Shown one piece after another: positions 53,268-62,900 of a stretch of DNA of 64,000 nucleotides. The position numbers and the translations under genes were made by a program. The DNA is taken from positions 248,001-312,000 of the forward strand of contig NZ_MTSE01000004.1 of NCBI RefSeq assembly GCF_002154225.1, read 5' to 3'. This DNA is from Hymenobacter crusticola. Lineage in GTDB: Bacteria; Bacteroidota; Bacteroidia; Cytophagales; Hymenobacteraceae. The notes under the pieces are model-generated. The model saw nothing but the letters and a program-made list of their open reading frames with translations, ran no database searches and was not told where the DNA came from. Positions within the stretch are counted from its first letter, which is position 1, and every line of letters begins with the position of its first letter.

Positions 53268-53843
53268 ATGAGTTCTTTTTTTCGTCAGGAAGTTGATGCT
53301 GCCGTTGACGCATTGCTTTTGCAGCAGGTCATTCTGTACCCTACCGATACGGTGTGGGGGCTAGGTTGCGACGCGGAGGTACCCAAGGCTGTCGAGAACC
53401 TTTATAAAATAAAAGGTCGCCCAGAAGGTAAGCCTAGCATCGTGCTAGTTGCTGATCTGAAGATGTTGACGCGTTACGTAACAGAAGTGCCGGCAGGGTT
53501 AGAAGATGCCATTGCGGCCCAGACGCGGCCTACAACCTACATTCTGCCGGCTGCCCGTTCCCTAGCTCCGCAGCTTGTGGGGCCTGATGGCACCGTTGGA
53601 TTACGCATCTCGCAGGATGAATTCTGCCATAAACTGGTGTTGCGCTTGGGGCATGGTTTGGTTTCAACCTCGGCTAATTTAAGCGGTGAGCCAACTCCGG
53701 CCACGTATGCTGACGTTGATCCGCGTGTTATGCGCAGTGTTGACTATGTAGTGAACTGGCGCCAAGATGATACGACTACGGTAGCGCCTTCGCGCGTAGT
53801 TCGCCTGGGGCCTGACGGGCAGTTAGAGGTGGTCCGGGACTAG
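53268..53843 (+). CDS. Sua5/YciO/YrdC family (TsaC-like) protein
   Basis: 191 residues. VILYPTDTVWGLGCDAEVPK, YKIKGRPEGKPSIVLVADL, VGLRISQDEFCHKLV and LVSTSANLSGEPTPATY are the YrdC-domain landmarks. TsaC makes threonylcarbamoyl-AMP for tRNA t6A; the shorter YciO-like homologues are of less clear function. ATG 53268 gives the family N-terminus; the longer frame reaches into the mce stop. Same strand as mce, 52 bases apart. Confidence 0.92.
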   Translation: MSSFFRQEVDAAVDALLLQQVILYPTDTVWGLGCDAEVPKAVENLYKIKGRPEGKPSIVLVADLKMLTRYVTEVPAGLEDAIAAQTRPTTYILPAARSLAPQLVGPDGTVGLRISQDEFCHKLVLRLGHGLVSTSANLSGEPTPATYADVDPRVMRSVDYVVNWRQDDTTTVAPSRVVRLGPDGQLEVVRD

Positions 53844-53892
53844 TTGAGGGTACATTTCTGAATTGGTAGCCCAAAGCGGAAAGGGGAGTTAC

Positions 53893-53900
53893 TACCTTTG
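53893..53900 (+). promoter_or_regulatory. -7 box upstream of CCA-adding enzyme gene
   Basis: TACCTTTG matches TAnnTTTG, 26 bases before the ATG at 53927. Confidence 0.55.
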
Positions 53901-53926
53901 CGGGAAGTTTCGACCCTGATCTGCCC

Positions 53927-55375
53927 ATGAAGTCTCCACAACTCCCCGATCTGCCTTTGTTTCAAACCATTGCTGCCGCAGCTGGCGAGCTAGGCTACCC
54001 AGCCTACGTAATCGGCGGATTTGTGCGCGACCTAGCTTTGGAAAGGCCCAGCAAAGATGTGGATGTGGTGTGCGTAGGCGATGGAATCGAGCTGGCGCAG
54101 GCCGTCGGAAAAAAATTGCCGGGGCGGCCACGCGTCACCGTGTTCAAGAATTTCGGTACGGCCATGTTACCCACGCCGGAGATAGAAATCGAGTTTGTGG
54201 GGGCCCGCAAGGAGAGTTACCGCGCCGATTCGCGCAAGCCAGAGGTAGAAGCCGGCACGCTGGAAGAAGACCTAGCTCGCCGCGATTTTACGATCAATGC
54301 CCTAGGGCTGAGCTTGAATCCAGAAGATTTTGGGGCTTTGGTCGACCGCTACGATGGGGTAGGAGACCTGAAGCGCAAAACCATTCGTACGCCGCTCGAT
54401 CCGGATATCACTTTCTCCGACGATCCATTGCGCATGATGCGGGCTGTGCGTTTCGCCACCCAGCTTGACTTTGACATTGAGCCGGACACCTACGACGCTA
54501 TTGCGCGCAACAAGGACCGCATCAAAATTGTGTCGCAGGAGCGGATTACGGTAGAACTGAACAAGATCATTGAGGCCCCCAAACCTAGCTATGGGTTTAA
54601 GCTACTATTTCAAAGTGGTTTGTTGCAACTGATATTCCCCAAAATGGCCCAGCTTCACGGCGTGGAGCGTGTGGGGCAGCATGCTCACAAGGACAACTTC
54701 TACCACACGTTGCAAGTGCTCGACAACGTAGCGGCGGCAGGTGGCGACTTATGGCTGCGCTGGGCGGCTATCCTCCACGATATTGCGAAGCCCGCAACGA
54801 AGCGCCTTGATCCGAAAGTTGGCTGGACGTTTCATGGCCACGAGGACAAAGGCGCGCGCTGGGTACCGCAGATTTTTGCCGATCTAAAATTATCTCTAGG
54901 GGAAGAAATGCGCCAAGTGCAAAAGCTGGTTCGCTTACACTTGCGCCCGATAGCGTTGGTGAAAGAGACCGTCACGGACTCGGCCGTACGTCGCTTACTC
55001 TTCGAGGCGGGCGACGACATCGACCGTCTCATGACACTGTGTCGAGCTGATATCACCAGCAAAGACCACCAGCGGGTAGCGCGCTACCTCCGTAACTTTG
55101 AGGTAGTGGAGCAGAAGCTGAAGGATGTAGAAGAGAAAGACCACTTGCGCAACTTCCGACCCGTCATCACGGGGGAAGTGATCATGCAGACGTTTGGCTT
55201 GAAACCTTCGCGCGAAGTGGGCGAGCTGAAGGATGCCGTGCTGGAAGCTATCCTAGATGGCAAAATCCGAAACGAAATGGAGGAAGCCTTTGCCTTCCTG
55301 TTGCAGCTCGGAAAGACGAAAGGACTTCCTCCGGGAGACAGCTCACCACTTGCCTCCCCTGTTTCAGAAGAATAA
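53927..55375 (+). CDS. CCA tRNA nucleotidyltransferase with HD domain
   Basis: 482 residues. The nucleotidyltransferase head shows GGFVRDLALERPSKDVDVV (30-48) with metal-binding aspartates D44 and D46, then RRDFTINALGLSL, RMMRAVRFA, and the HD motif AILHDIAKPATK and HGHEDKGA. The C-terminal domain is helical. The enzyme adds CCA to tRNA 3' ends; the HD domain suggests a 2'-phosphatase/phosphodiesterase activity. Start at ATG 53927. Convergent with the PspC gene. Confidence 0.93.
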   Translation: MKSPQLPDLPLFQTIAAAAGELGYPAYVIGGFVRDLALERPSKDVDVVCVGDGIELAQAVGKKLPGRPRVTVFKNFGTAMLPTPEIEIEFVGARKESYRADSRKPEVEAGTLEEDLARRDFTINALGLSLNPEDFGALVDRYDGVGDLKRKTIRTPLDPDITFSDDPLRMMRAVRFATQLDFDIEPDTYDAIARNKDRIKIVSQERITVELNKIIEAPKPSYGFKLLFQSGLLQLIFPKMAQLHGVERVGQHAHKDNFYHTLQVLDNVAAAGGDLWLRWAAILHDIAKPATKRLDPKVGWTFHGHEDKGARWVPQIFADLKLSLGEEMRQVQKLVRLHLRPIALVKETVTDSAVRRLLFEAGDDIDRLMTLCRADITSKDHQRVARYLRNFEVVEQKLKDVEEKDHLRNFRPVITGEVIMQTFGLKPSREVGELKDAVLEAILDGKIRNEMEEAFAFLLQLGKTKGLPPGDSSPLASPVSEE

Positions 55376-55388
55376 CTAATTGACTAGA

Positions 55389-55421
55389 TAGCTGAGTAAT
55401 AATTTCATCCTTACTCAGCTA
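55389..55421. repeat. 11-bp inverted repeat between convergent genes
   Basis: TAGCTGAGTAA (55389-55399) and TTACTCAGCTA (55411-55421) with an 11-base loop; a T-run is absent, so terminator function is uncertain. Confidence 0.55.
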
Positions 55422-55434
55422 CCCAGCCATGCAC

Positions 55435-58062
55435 TTACTCGGTTATGTGTCGTACTCGTGAGGAGCCGGACGTTTCGTTTTTAACTTCGGTGGGGTTGCC
55501 AGCATAGTCTACATGGCAGGCGCCGCTCAAGTCGGTACGTAGCTCATTTGCTACTCGCACCCGTGCCCGGCTTACGCCGCTTAGCTCCAGGTTGGCCTTC
55601 TCGACTTGTAAATCGAGGGCTTGGATCTGGCAAGCGCCAGAACCTTCGGCGTGAAGTTCACTGGCTTGGCCGCGCAAGTCGGTGCGGCAAGCGCCGCTTA
55701 GGTCGAGGTCGAGGCGCGGTACATTGACATCCAAAATAGCGGCGCTAGCACCTGACTGGCCAACACTCAATCCTTCGCTTGTAAAGCCGGCTACATCGGC
55801 GCGGCAGGCGCCGCTCAGGTCCAGCGAACGAAGAGTAGGCACCTGAACGCGAATCAGGACAGGGCTGTGCGTGTTTTTGGAGAAGTTGAACCAGGAGCCA
55901 GAGTTCCGGTTGCGGATCATCAGCTTGCTGCCGTCCGTATCTACGCGCAGGTCGCGCAGGTCGCGCTCATCACCGGCGGCTTCTACTTTAAACTCGTTGC
56001 CCTGCCGCACATATACACGGTAAGCGCCACTCGCTTCGATACGCTCAAAGCCATCTTCGTTGAAAGTCCGGCGCCCTGATCCATAATCGCTCAGCTCGGT
56101 GGGGAAGCTAGCCCGGTCGACGTCTACTTTCACGTTTACGTCACCATCCTTATCATCGTCGGTGTCGACACGAACGTGGAAGTCGTCGCCGTTGCCTATA
56201 TCCACGTGCACATCGTCGCTATTGTTTTCGCCATCCTGCGCAACTCCTAGGTCCTCCGGCGTGCACAGAATACACTCCAGTTGGTTGCCACGCAGGCGGA
56301 AACGACGCTTTTCTACATCGCCGGGGCGGTGGTCATTAACGAAGGCTTCATTATCCAGTAGGTCGGCAAAGCCGTTGGACAAACGGTACGTTTTGTCTTT
56401 GGGCAGGTGTAGCACCAGCGAGATTTTCTGGTCGCGGAACTTAGCACCAGGAAGGAACCGAACACTCTCATCAAAAGTGAGTACAGAGTCGCGTTGCTGT
56501 ACGCCGTAGGTTACGCTGTTAGCGGCTGTTTCGATGGCAGCTGTTTCGTTCATGCCATGTGCCGAAACCTCTTGCTCCATTCGAATCACCTCGCCGCTAT
56601 CGGCGCTGACCACCGTAATGCGGGGCCTAACCATCGTATTATCGAAGTCATGCCTCTGCAGTACGACGGTAGGATAAGCGACAGGCGCAAACTTACGGGC
56701 AGTTGTGTAAGAGCCTTCATCCTGGAAGTCGCGGCTAATGCGCACTCCCGCAATACTGGTTCCTACTACACTTAGCAGCCACAAACCTAGCAGCGATAAG
56801 CCTGTTGTACGCGTCATTACGGAGCGGCGCAGCAGCAACCCAAGACCGAGCAAAAGCATCGCTAGCGAAGGAATAGCGGCAATAAGATAGAACGCTAAGA
56901 GAGACCAAGCCGGTACGCCGTTCGTAAAGAGATAAGCTGGAAAAGGACCCGTGTGAATGAAGCCTTGCGATTCTGGGAGCAACCCTAGCGCTACGCCTAG
57001 GGCAATAGTAAAGCCGAGTAGCAGCGAGAAGCCCGTGATGGTAAGCAGGATGCCCACAAGCCACCGGATGGCAGTACCGACGAAAGCAAATAGGGGACCT
57101 AGGTTGCGAAACAACTCCTCCAGAAAAGTGCCTACGGGCCGGCTAGAACTAGCTGCGTCGCCGTCGAGGGCATTGTTGCGCAAAGAATTGTCGATGCTGG
57201 ACAACGTAACAGCGTCACCACGCATGCGCATTTTGTCGGACACCGTTTTCGCTTCGGGCAGCAAGATCCAAAGGATGATGTAGAGCGGGATAGCAAAACC
57301 ACCGGCGAAGACGAAGGCCACAAACAGGACGCGGATGAGTACCACATCGGTTTTGAAGTAAGCGGCTAAGCCGGCCGAAACCCCACCTACTTTCCCATTA
57401 TCTGTGTCGCGATAGAGCTTCTTAAAGGTTGGGTCTTCGTTCGTAGGCGGCGTGTCGTAGCGCTTAGGCAGCGCAATCCAGAGCACGATGTAGCTGATGA
57501 AGCCTAGTCCCGAAAACTTCTCTCCTAGGTCTTCCAGACGAGTATCATCGAACAGAATAGGAATAGCGACTAACAGCGCCAGGAAGCCCAACCGGAACCA
57601 TAAGGGGTTGGTGGAGAAGTAACGAGCCAAACCCGCAGCCACCCCGGCAATCTTCCGGTTAGCCATGTCCCGGTACAGCCGTTTCGGCTCAGTAGCTGTA
57701 GTAGCAGTCGCGCCGGCCGTAGCCGTGCCGTTCGCCGTGTATTCTGAGTATGTAGCTGCCCCACCCGCCAACGCTTCTTCTTCTTCCTCCGCCTCATCAG
57801 CCGATTGGAAGTCACTTACCCGCCCCATTTTAGCTACCATCTCCTGCACATCGTCGAAGGTGATGACCTGCTTGCTAGTGGATACTCGCGCCGAGAATAG
57901 CTCGGCAATGCGGCTCTCGATATCGGCCACAATTTCTTCGTGGCCACGGTAGCTGCTGAAGTGCGATCTTACCTCGGCCAGATAGCGGCTGAGCACTTCG
58001 TAGCCGTCTTCTTCAATGTGGAAGATCAGGCCTTGGAGGTTGATGCTGATGTTCTTTTTCAT
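55435..58062 (-). CDS. PspC-domain membrane protein with head-GIN (DUF2807) domain
   Basis: 875 residues. The order is: N-terminal ISINLQGLIFHIEEDGYEVL segment (1-90, similar to the PspC-associated cytoplasmic head), PspC domain 1 (KRLYRDMANRKIAGVAAGL) with its helix, PspC domain 2 (KKLYRDTDNGKVGGVSAGL), further membrane helices (about 320-440), then a long extracytoplasmic domain ending in a DUF2807 beta helix with repeated SGAC/SGAS motifs at about 19-residue spacing (SLDLSGACRADVAG ... LDLSGACRTDL). The start follows the N-terminal domain at ATG 58060-58062. It is likely a membrane-stress sensor or transport-linked protein, and it sits next to a PadR regulator on the same strand, a common pairing. 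Confidence 0.9.
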   Translation of the reverse strand: MKKNISINLQGLIFHIEEDGYEVLSRYLAEVRSHFSSYRGHEEIVADIESRIAELFSARVSTSKQVITFDDVQEMVAKMGRVSDFQSADEAEEEEEALAGGAATYSEYTANGTATAGATATTATEPKRLYRDMANRKIAGVAAGLARYFSTNPLWFRLGFLALLVAIPILFDDTRLEDLGEKFSGLGFISYIVLWIALPKRYDTPPTNEDPTFKKLYRDTDNGKVGGVSAGLAAYFKTDVVLIRVLFVAFVFAGGFAIPLYIILWILLPEAKTVSDKMRMRGDAVTLSSIDNSLRNNALDGDAASSSRPVGTFLEELFRNLGPLFAFVGTAIRWLVGILLTITGFSLLLGFTIALGVALGLLPESQGFIHTGPFPAYLFTNGVPAWSLLAFYLIAAIPSLAMLLLGLGLLLRRSVMTRTTGLSLLGLWLLSVVGTSIAGVRISRDFQDEGSYTTARKFAPVAYPTVVLQRHDFDNTMVRPRITVVSADSGEVIRMEQEVSAHGMNETAAIETAANSVTYGVQQRDSVLTFDESVRFLPGAKFRDQKISLVLHLPKDKTYRLSNGFADLLDNEAFVNDHRPGDVEKRRFRLRGNQLECILCTPEDLGVAQDGENNSDDVHVDIGNGDDFHVRVDTDDDKDGDVNVKVDVDRASFPTELSDYGSGRRTFNEDGFERIEASGAYRVYVRQGNEFKVEAAGDERDLRDLRVDTDGSKLMIRNRNSGSWFNFSKNTHSPVLIRVQVPTLRSLDLSGACRADVAGFTSEGLSVGQSGASAAILDVNVPRLDLDLSGACRTDLRGQASELHAEGSGACQIQALDLQVEKANLELSGVSRARVRVANELRTDLSGACHVDYAGNPTEVKNETSGSSRVRHITE

Positions 58063-58111
58063 CTCAGTGCTGCAATTCAAGATTAACTCGAAAAAAACTG
58101 GACCGGGGCAC

Positions 58112-58471
58112 TCAGGCCTGCGGCGGGGCGGAGCCGTTGGCGTGCGGCTTCTGACGAATGATGCGGATGGAGTCTGATACTTCTTCCCACGTCAGGCGGA
58201 GTTCGTGCAGAAATTCCTGACCAGTGGGCGTGAGCGTGTAGTACTTGCGGGGCGGGCCGCTCGTGGACTCCTTCCACGTGTAGTCGAGCAGGCCGGCGTT
58301 TTTAAGGCGGGTCAACAGCGGGTAGAGGGTGCCCTCTACCACGATCATGCGGGCGGCGGTGAGCTCCTCCAGCATGTCCGACGCATAGACCTCGCCGCGG
58401 GCAATGATTTCCAGGATGCAGAACTCCAGAATGCCCTTCCGCATCTGCACTTGGGTGTTCTCTACTTTCAT
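58112..58471 (-). CDS. PadR family transcriptional regulator
   Basis: 119 residues. The PadR winged helix is clear: MRKGILEFCILEIIARGEVY, SDMLEELTAARMIVVEGTLYP, LLTRLKNAGLLDYTW and PPRKYYTLTPTGQEFL. It represses neighbouring genes in response to stress. It lies 50 bases upstream of the PspC gene on the same strand and is preceded by a Bacteroidota promoter with a GTACT repeat set. ATG 58469-58471 chosen; the 14 extra codons read promoter sequence. Confidence 0.94.
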   Translation of the reverse strand: MKVENTQVQMRKGILEFCILEIIARGEVYASDMLEELTAARMIVVEGTLYPLLTRLKNAGLLDYTWKESTSGPPRKYYTLTPTGQEFLHELRLTWEEVSDSIRIIRQKPHANGSAPPQA

Positions 58472-58501
58472 GGCTGAGGCAGAAATCGGTGAAGAATGAG
58501 A

Positions 58502-58532
58502 CAAAGATATCAAAAGGTACTATGCAACGCAA
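58502..58532 (-). promoter_or_regulatory. Complete Bacteroidota promoter of padR
   Basis: Minus-strand TTG at 58530-58532, then 20 bases, then TATCTTTG at 58502-58509: the TTG-N19/21-TAnnTTTG consensus, 30 bases before the padR ATG. Confidence 0.65.
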
Positions 58533-58564
58533 GGTACTAAAGCAAAAAAAGTACTGTATGAAAT
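58514..58564. promoter_or_regulatory. Candidate PadR operator: three GTACT repeats at 17-bp spacing
   Basis: GTACT starts at 58517, 58534 and 58551, exactly 17 bp apart, with flanking AAG/AAA preserved (AAGGTACTATGCAACGC, AAGGTACTAAAGCAAAA, AAAGTACTGTATGAAAT). They overlap and flank the -33 region of the padR promoter. Confidence 0.6.
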
Positions 58565-58808
58565 TAGTGTCCTTGTCATGAGTGATGCTAAAGCAAGTCA
58601 AATGTCTGATTAATAATAAATTGTGTGCTTGCTGTGATTTTATCTAAATCGCAGCTCAGGCACTTTAATTCTTCTTGCAAAGGGAAAATCTGAAAAATCT
58701 AATGGTCTGATTTGTGTTACAGAGGCTACCGTTAAGAACCTAGGACGCACTATAATTAAGTATCTTGCGTTCGACTGCGGATTAACCGTTCGTCTCTTTT
58801 CTTATTCT
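58565..58808. other. Intergenic region upstream of porV
   Basis: About 245 bases, AT-rich, no gene supported. A TATCTTGC at 58761-58768 is one mismatch from TAnnTTTG and about 40 bases upstream of the porV ATG. Confidence 0.5.
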
Positions 58809-59912
58809 ATGCTGCACTTCTCTACTATTGCCAGACTACTTCTAGGAACTAGCTTCACACTTGGCTTGGTAGCTTCCGCTGCTGGGCAGTCGAAGGACGT
58901 CACGCCTAAATACAGTAATGAGTTCTTAAACATTGGTGTAGGTGGCCGGGCCCTAGGTATGGGCAAAGTGCAGGCTAGCCTAGCTGCCGACGCAACAGCC
59001 GGTTACTGGAATCCGGCTGGTTTGGTCAACCTGAAGAATAAGTATGATGCCGTGCTCATGCACTCCGAGCTGTTTTCCGGCATCGTTAAAAACGACTATG
59101 CGGGCTTCGCTATGCCCCTAGATGACAAGACCGCTATTGGAGCAAGCATCGTACGGATAGGTGTCGACGACATTGCCAATACGTTGGAACTCGTCAACTC
59201 CTATGGCTATATCGATTACAATAAAATCACCTATTTCTCTGTTGCCGACTACGCCTTGCTGCTTTCTTATGCTCGCAAAATCGGTAATGTAGAAGGGCTA
59301 TCGATTGGGGTAAATGGCAAGATCATCTACCGCAACGTTGGCGATTTTGCCAATGCGTATGGGTTCGGCATTGATGCCGGTGTGCAATACAACAAAGGCA
59401 ACTGGCGCCTAGGCTTGCTTGCGCGTGATATCACAACTACGTTCAACGCTTGGCAAATCAATACAGAGGCCTTTAAAAGCTCTGCTAACGTAGGCGTGCC
59501 AACTCCTAAAAGCGGTAACGAAATTACGCTGCCCCGCTTCATCTTGGGGGTAGGACGTAGCTTTCAACTCCCTGGACAGTTCACGGCTCTTGCCGCCGCC
59601 GATTTCGACATCACCACTGATGGCAAGCGTAACACGTTGGTTTCTTCCAGTTTTGCCAGCATTGATCCGCACGCAGGGGTAGAGCTAGGGTATAATAACC
59701 TAGTTTTCTTGCGTGGCGGCGTGAGTAATATTCAGCAGATCGATGCGTCGATCTCCGGCCAAAAGGAGTGGACTGTGCAGCCTAGCCTCGGGGTGGGCGT
59801 GATGTTGAGCGACTTACGGCTCGATTTAGCGTTGTCGCGGTTGGCAGTTGAGAAGCTTGGTGGCACAAATGCTAACTCTATTATCGTTTCGCTCGGCTAC
59901 GGATTCAAATAA
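58809..59912 (+). CDS. porV: T9SS outer-membrane protein PorV (LptO)
   Basis: 367 residues. Signal peptide LLGTSFTLGLVASAAGQ. The FadL-like barrel of PorV is evident: NEFLNIGVGGRALGMGKVQA near the mature N-terminus, AGYWNPAGLVNL, DYAGFAMPLDDKTAIGASIV, GLSIGVNGKIIYRNVGDFAN and a final aromatic strand NSIIVSLGYGFK. PorV ferries T9SS substrates from the SprA translocon to the PorU sortase. It is followed by the PorU-type gene with 87 bases between, consistent with cotranscription. Confidence 0.92.
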   Translation: MLHFSTIARLLLGTSFTLGLVASAAGQSKDVTPKYSNEFLNIGVGGRALGMGKVQASLAADATAGYWNPAGLVNLKNKYDAVLMHSELFSGIVKNDYAGFAMPLDDKTAIGASIVRIGVDDIANTLELVNSYGYIDYNKITYFSVADYALLLSYARKIGNVEGLSIGVNGKIIYRNVGDFANAYGFGIDAGVQYNKGNWRLGLLARDITTTFNAWQINTEAFKSSANVGVPTPKSGNEITLPRFILGVGRSFQLPGQFTALAAADFDITTDGKRNTLVSSSFASIDPHAGVELGYNNLVFLRGGVSNIQQIDASISGQKEWTVQPSLGVGVMLSDLRLDLALSRLAVEKLGGTNANSIIVSLGYGFK

Positions 59913-59999
59913 CGAGCAGCTAGGGTACAACTTTTGATAAGAACACTGCCGAGTTGGGCAGTTGTCTGACCTATCCGTGACCTTCCTATTTCTTACCGG

Positions 60000-62900
60000 A
60001 TGCTACAACGTTACCGTTTTCACCACTTACTGAGTTGGTGCTTATTTTTGGGCTTATTTCTATGGTGTGATGGCTCCGCGGTGGCGCAGTCAGGCCCTTA
60101 TGGCAACGAGTGGATTGTACCAGGTCAGCCATACTACAAAATTAAGGTTGCCCAAAACGGCTTGTATAAGCTTGACTATCAGTACCTGACGCAGGCAGGC
60201 TTAAGCAGCGCTGATCCGCGTCGGTTGCAGCTATGGCGACGAGGTAAAGAAGTTGCTATTTATGTTGGCGGTAACCAAACAGCGTTAGACCCAACCACCT
60301 TTGTTGAGTTCTACGGGCAGCGCAACGACGGTCAACTCGACCGAGGTATGTACAAAAATGCCAGCGACCAGCCCCACAACTTATACAGCCTTTACACCGA
60401 CACTGCTGCGTACTTCCTGACTGTAGCGGCCACAGCGCAAGGTAAGCGCATGAGCGAGTCGAACCTAGCTGGTACAGGAACACCGCATCCGTATCGGATG
60501 CAGACAAGCCTTAAAATTCAAAAAGATAACTACTCCAATGTCAGTTTGAGTAGTCTCGTTTGGCAAAGCTGGGCTGATCCACAAGAAGGCTTTTTATCTG
60601 CGGAGTTAGCGTATGGCAATGTAGGTTATTCATCTGCTGATTCCGTACGTAGCGTGTCGCCTCTGGGTCCGCAACCAAGAGTAGAGATTCTATTGGCAGG
60701 GAGTTCAAATGCCAATCACGTGACCAAGGTTTCTACGTTTACTGTATCAGGAGGAACACCACAACTTGATGTGATACAATACTTTGGCTATGTACAAGTC
60801 AAACGTACTTACGAGCTACGACGCGATTATATAATAAATCAAAATGATCGGCGAATTGTAATGCGGTTTGATGCGGTTAATCCTACCCCTACTGGTGGCA
60901 CTCCTGATAGGTATCGTATGGGATATACACGTTTTACTTACCCCCAAACAAACCGCTGGTTTTCTAATCGGCGTAGCATCGCTTTCTCCAATGATTCAAC
61001 CTTAAGTGAGCAGCCGTACTTCGTTCTTGATACTATTCCAGCTACCACTCATGGGTACGATGTAACAGATGCTTACAACGTGCAGCGCATTGAGGGCCAA
61101 TCCGTAACCAGTACGAAAAGGGGTTTTGTATTTCCAGCAGCGGTTGGGCGCACGCGTCAATTGCTAGTGGCTGATATGGCTCGGCCCCTGGTACCGCTGC
61201 CTGCGCAAAGGATACGCTTTCGAACTATCGCGCCTAGTGCGCACAACTTCCTGATCGTAAGTAATACGGCCTTGATGAAGCCCGTAGGCAGCGTTGCTAA
61301 TCCAGTGCGTACGTACGCCGACTATCGTGCGTCAGTCGCTGGTGGTCGCTATGATACTTTGGTTGTTACGACGGAGCAGCTCTACAATCAGTTTCACTAC
61401 GGCGAGAAATCAGCTTTAGCTATCCGGCAGTTTGCCCAATGGATGCTGACAGATAGCCGAGCCAAGAATTTATTATTGCTCGGCAAAGGTTTAATTACGG
61501 GAGAGTCGCTTGGTTTATATCATCGCCAAGCTCCTAATACGTGGGCTGTAAAAGACTTAGTGCCAACGAGTACGCGTAGTGCTTCCGACGCCTTCTTCAC
61601 CGCCGATTGGCAGAAAGATGATTATGTGGCAAAAATGGCTACTGGGCGAATTTCGGCGCAAACGCCCACTGAAGTATTGAATTATTTAAACAAGTTGAAA
61701 GAGCACGAAGCTACGGGTATTGCGCCGTGGCGCAAAAATGTGCTACACCTAGCTGGCGGCGAAGATCCTGCTCAGTTTGCTCAGTTTCAGGGCTACTTAA
61801 ACAATTATAGGTTGCACGTAGAACGGCCACTTTTCGGAGGAAAGGTTGTCAAAACGTACACCCGCTCTACAGTAGGCAGCTACGACAGCTTCCCGGTTAA
61901 TATCAACATTGCTTCGGAGCTGAACAAGGGGTTGTCATTGATGACGTACTTTGGGCACGGCTCCCTCAACACCTTTGATCTAAACCTAGGTAACGTAAAC
62001 GACCCGACCAACAACTATAATAACAAGGGCAAGTATCCAATCATGTTCTTTTATGGCTGTGCTGCGGGCAACGCTTTTACCATTGGTGATTCCAATATTT
62101 CATTTGGTACGCAATGGACCCTAGCTGCTGACAGAGGCTTAATCGGATTCATGGCTGAATCTAGCTTTGGCTTCGACGGCAACCTAGATACCTACGCCGA
62201 TTTACTATATAAACTGCTGTTCAACGAACCAGATTGGTACGGCAAGCCAGTTGCTGTTGTGCAAAATGAAGTAGCGCGCCGACTCATGCCGATCTACGTA
62301 AGTAGCACTCCTGGTGTCAGCAATGCGGCGGGTATTAACATGCTGATGAGCACCATCTGGCAGGGTGATCCTGCATTGAAACTATATGCACCCGCGAAAC
62401 CTGATTTAGCAACTGCCGATAGCCTATTGCAAATCAAGCCGATCGGTACGGGGCCCGTGCAGGCTTCGTCAGACAGGTTCAATTTGCTAGTGAAGGTGAA
62501 GAATACCGGCAAAGTGACCTATGATTCGGTGCGAATTTCAGTTTCACGCCAAATCACGGGACAAGCACCTCGTTTGATTACACCAAAAGCCTTCCGACAA
62601 GCTTGGCGTGATACGACGTATGCTATTGAAATCCCTAATACGGGTGTTGTCTTCGGCGATAATCGATTCGTTGTCAATGTAGATTACAAAAATGAAGTGG
62701 ATGAACTGGATGAGTCAAACAACCAAGCTAGCATCAACTTCAGCTTTTTGCAGGGGGGCGTAACGGCGCTGAACCCACCCGAGTTCGGAATTGTGGCTTC
62801 TAATACTGTGCACTTAGTTGGACAAACTAATGACCTGAAAGGGGGGGCGCGCAAGTTTGATATGGAGCTAGATACAGTGCCAACATTTAACAGTCCATTA

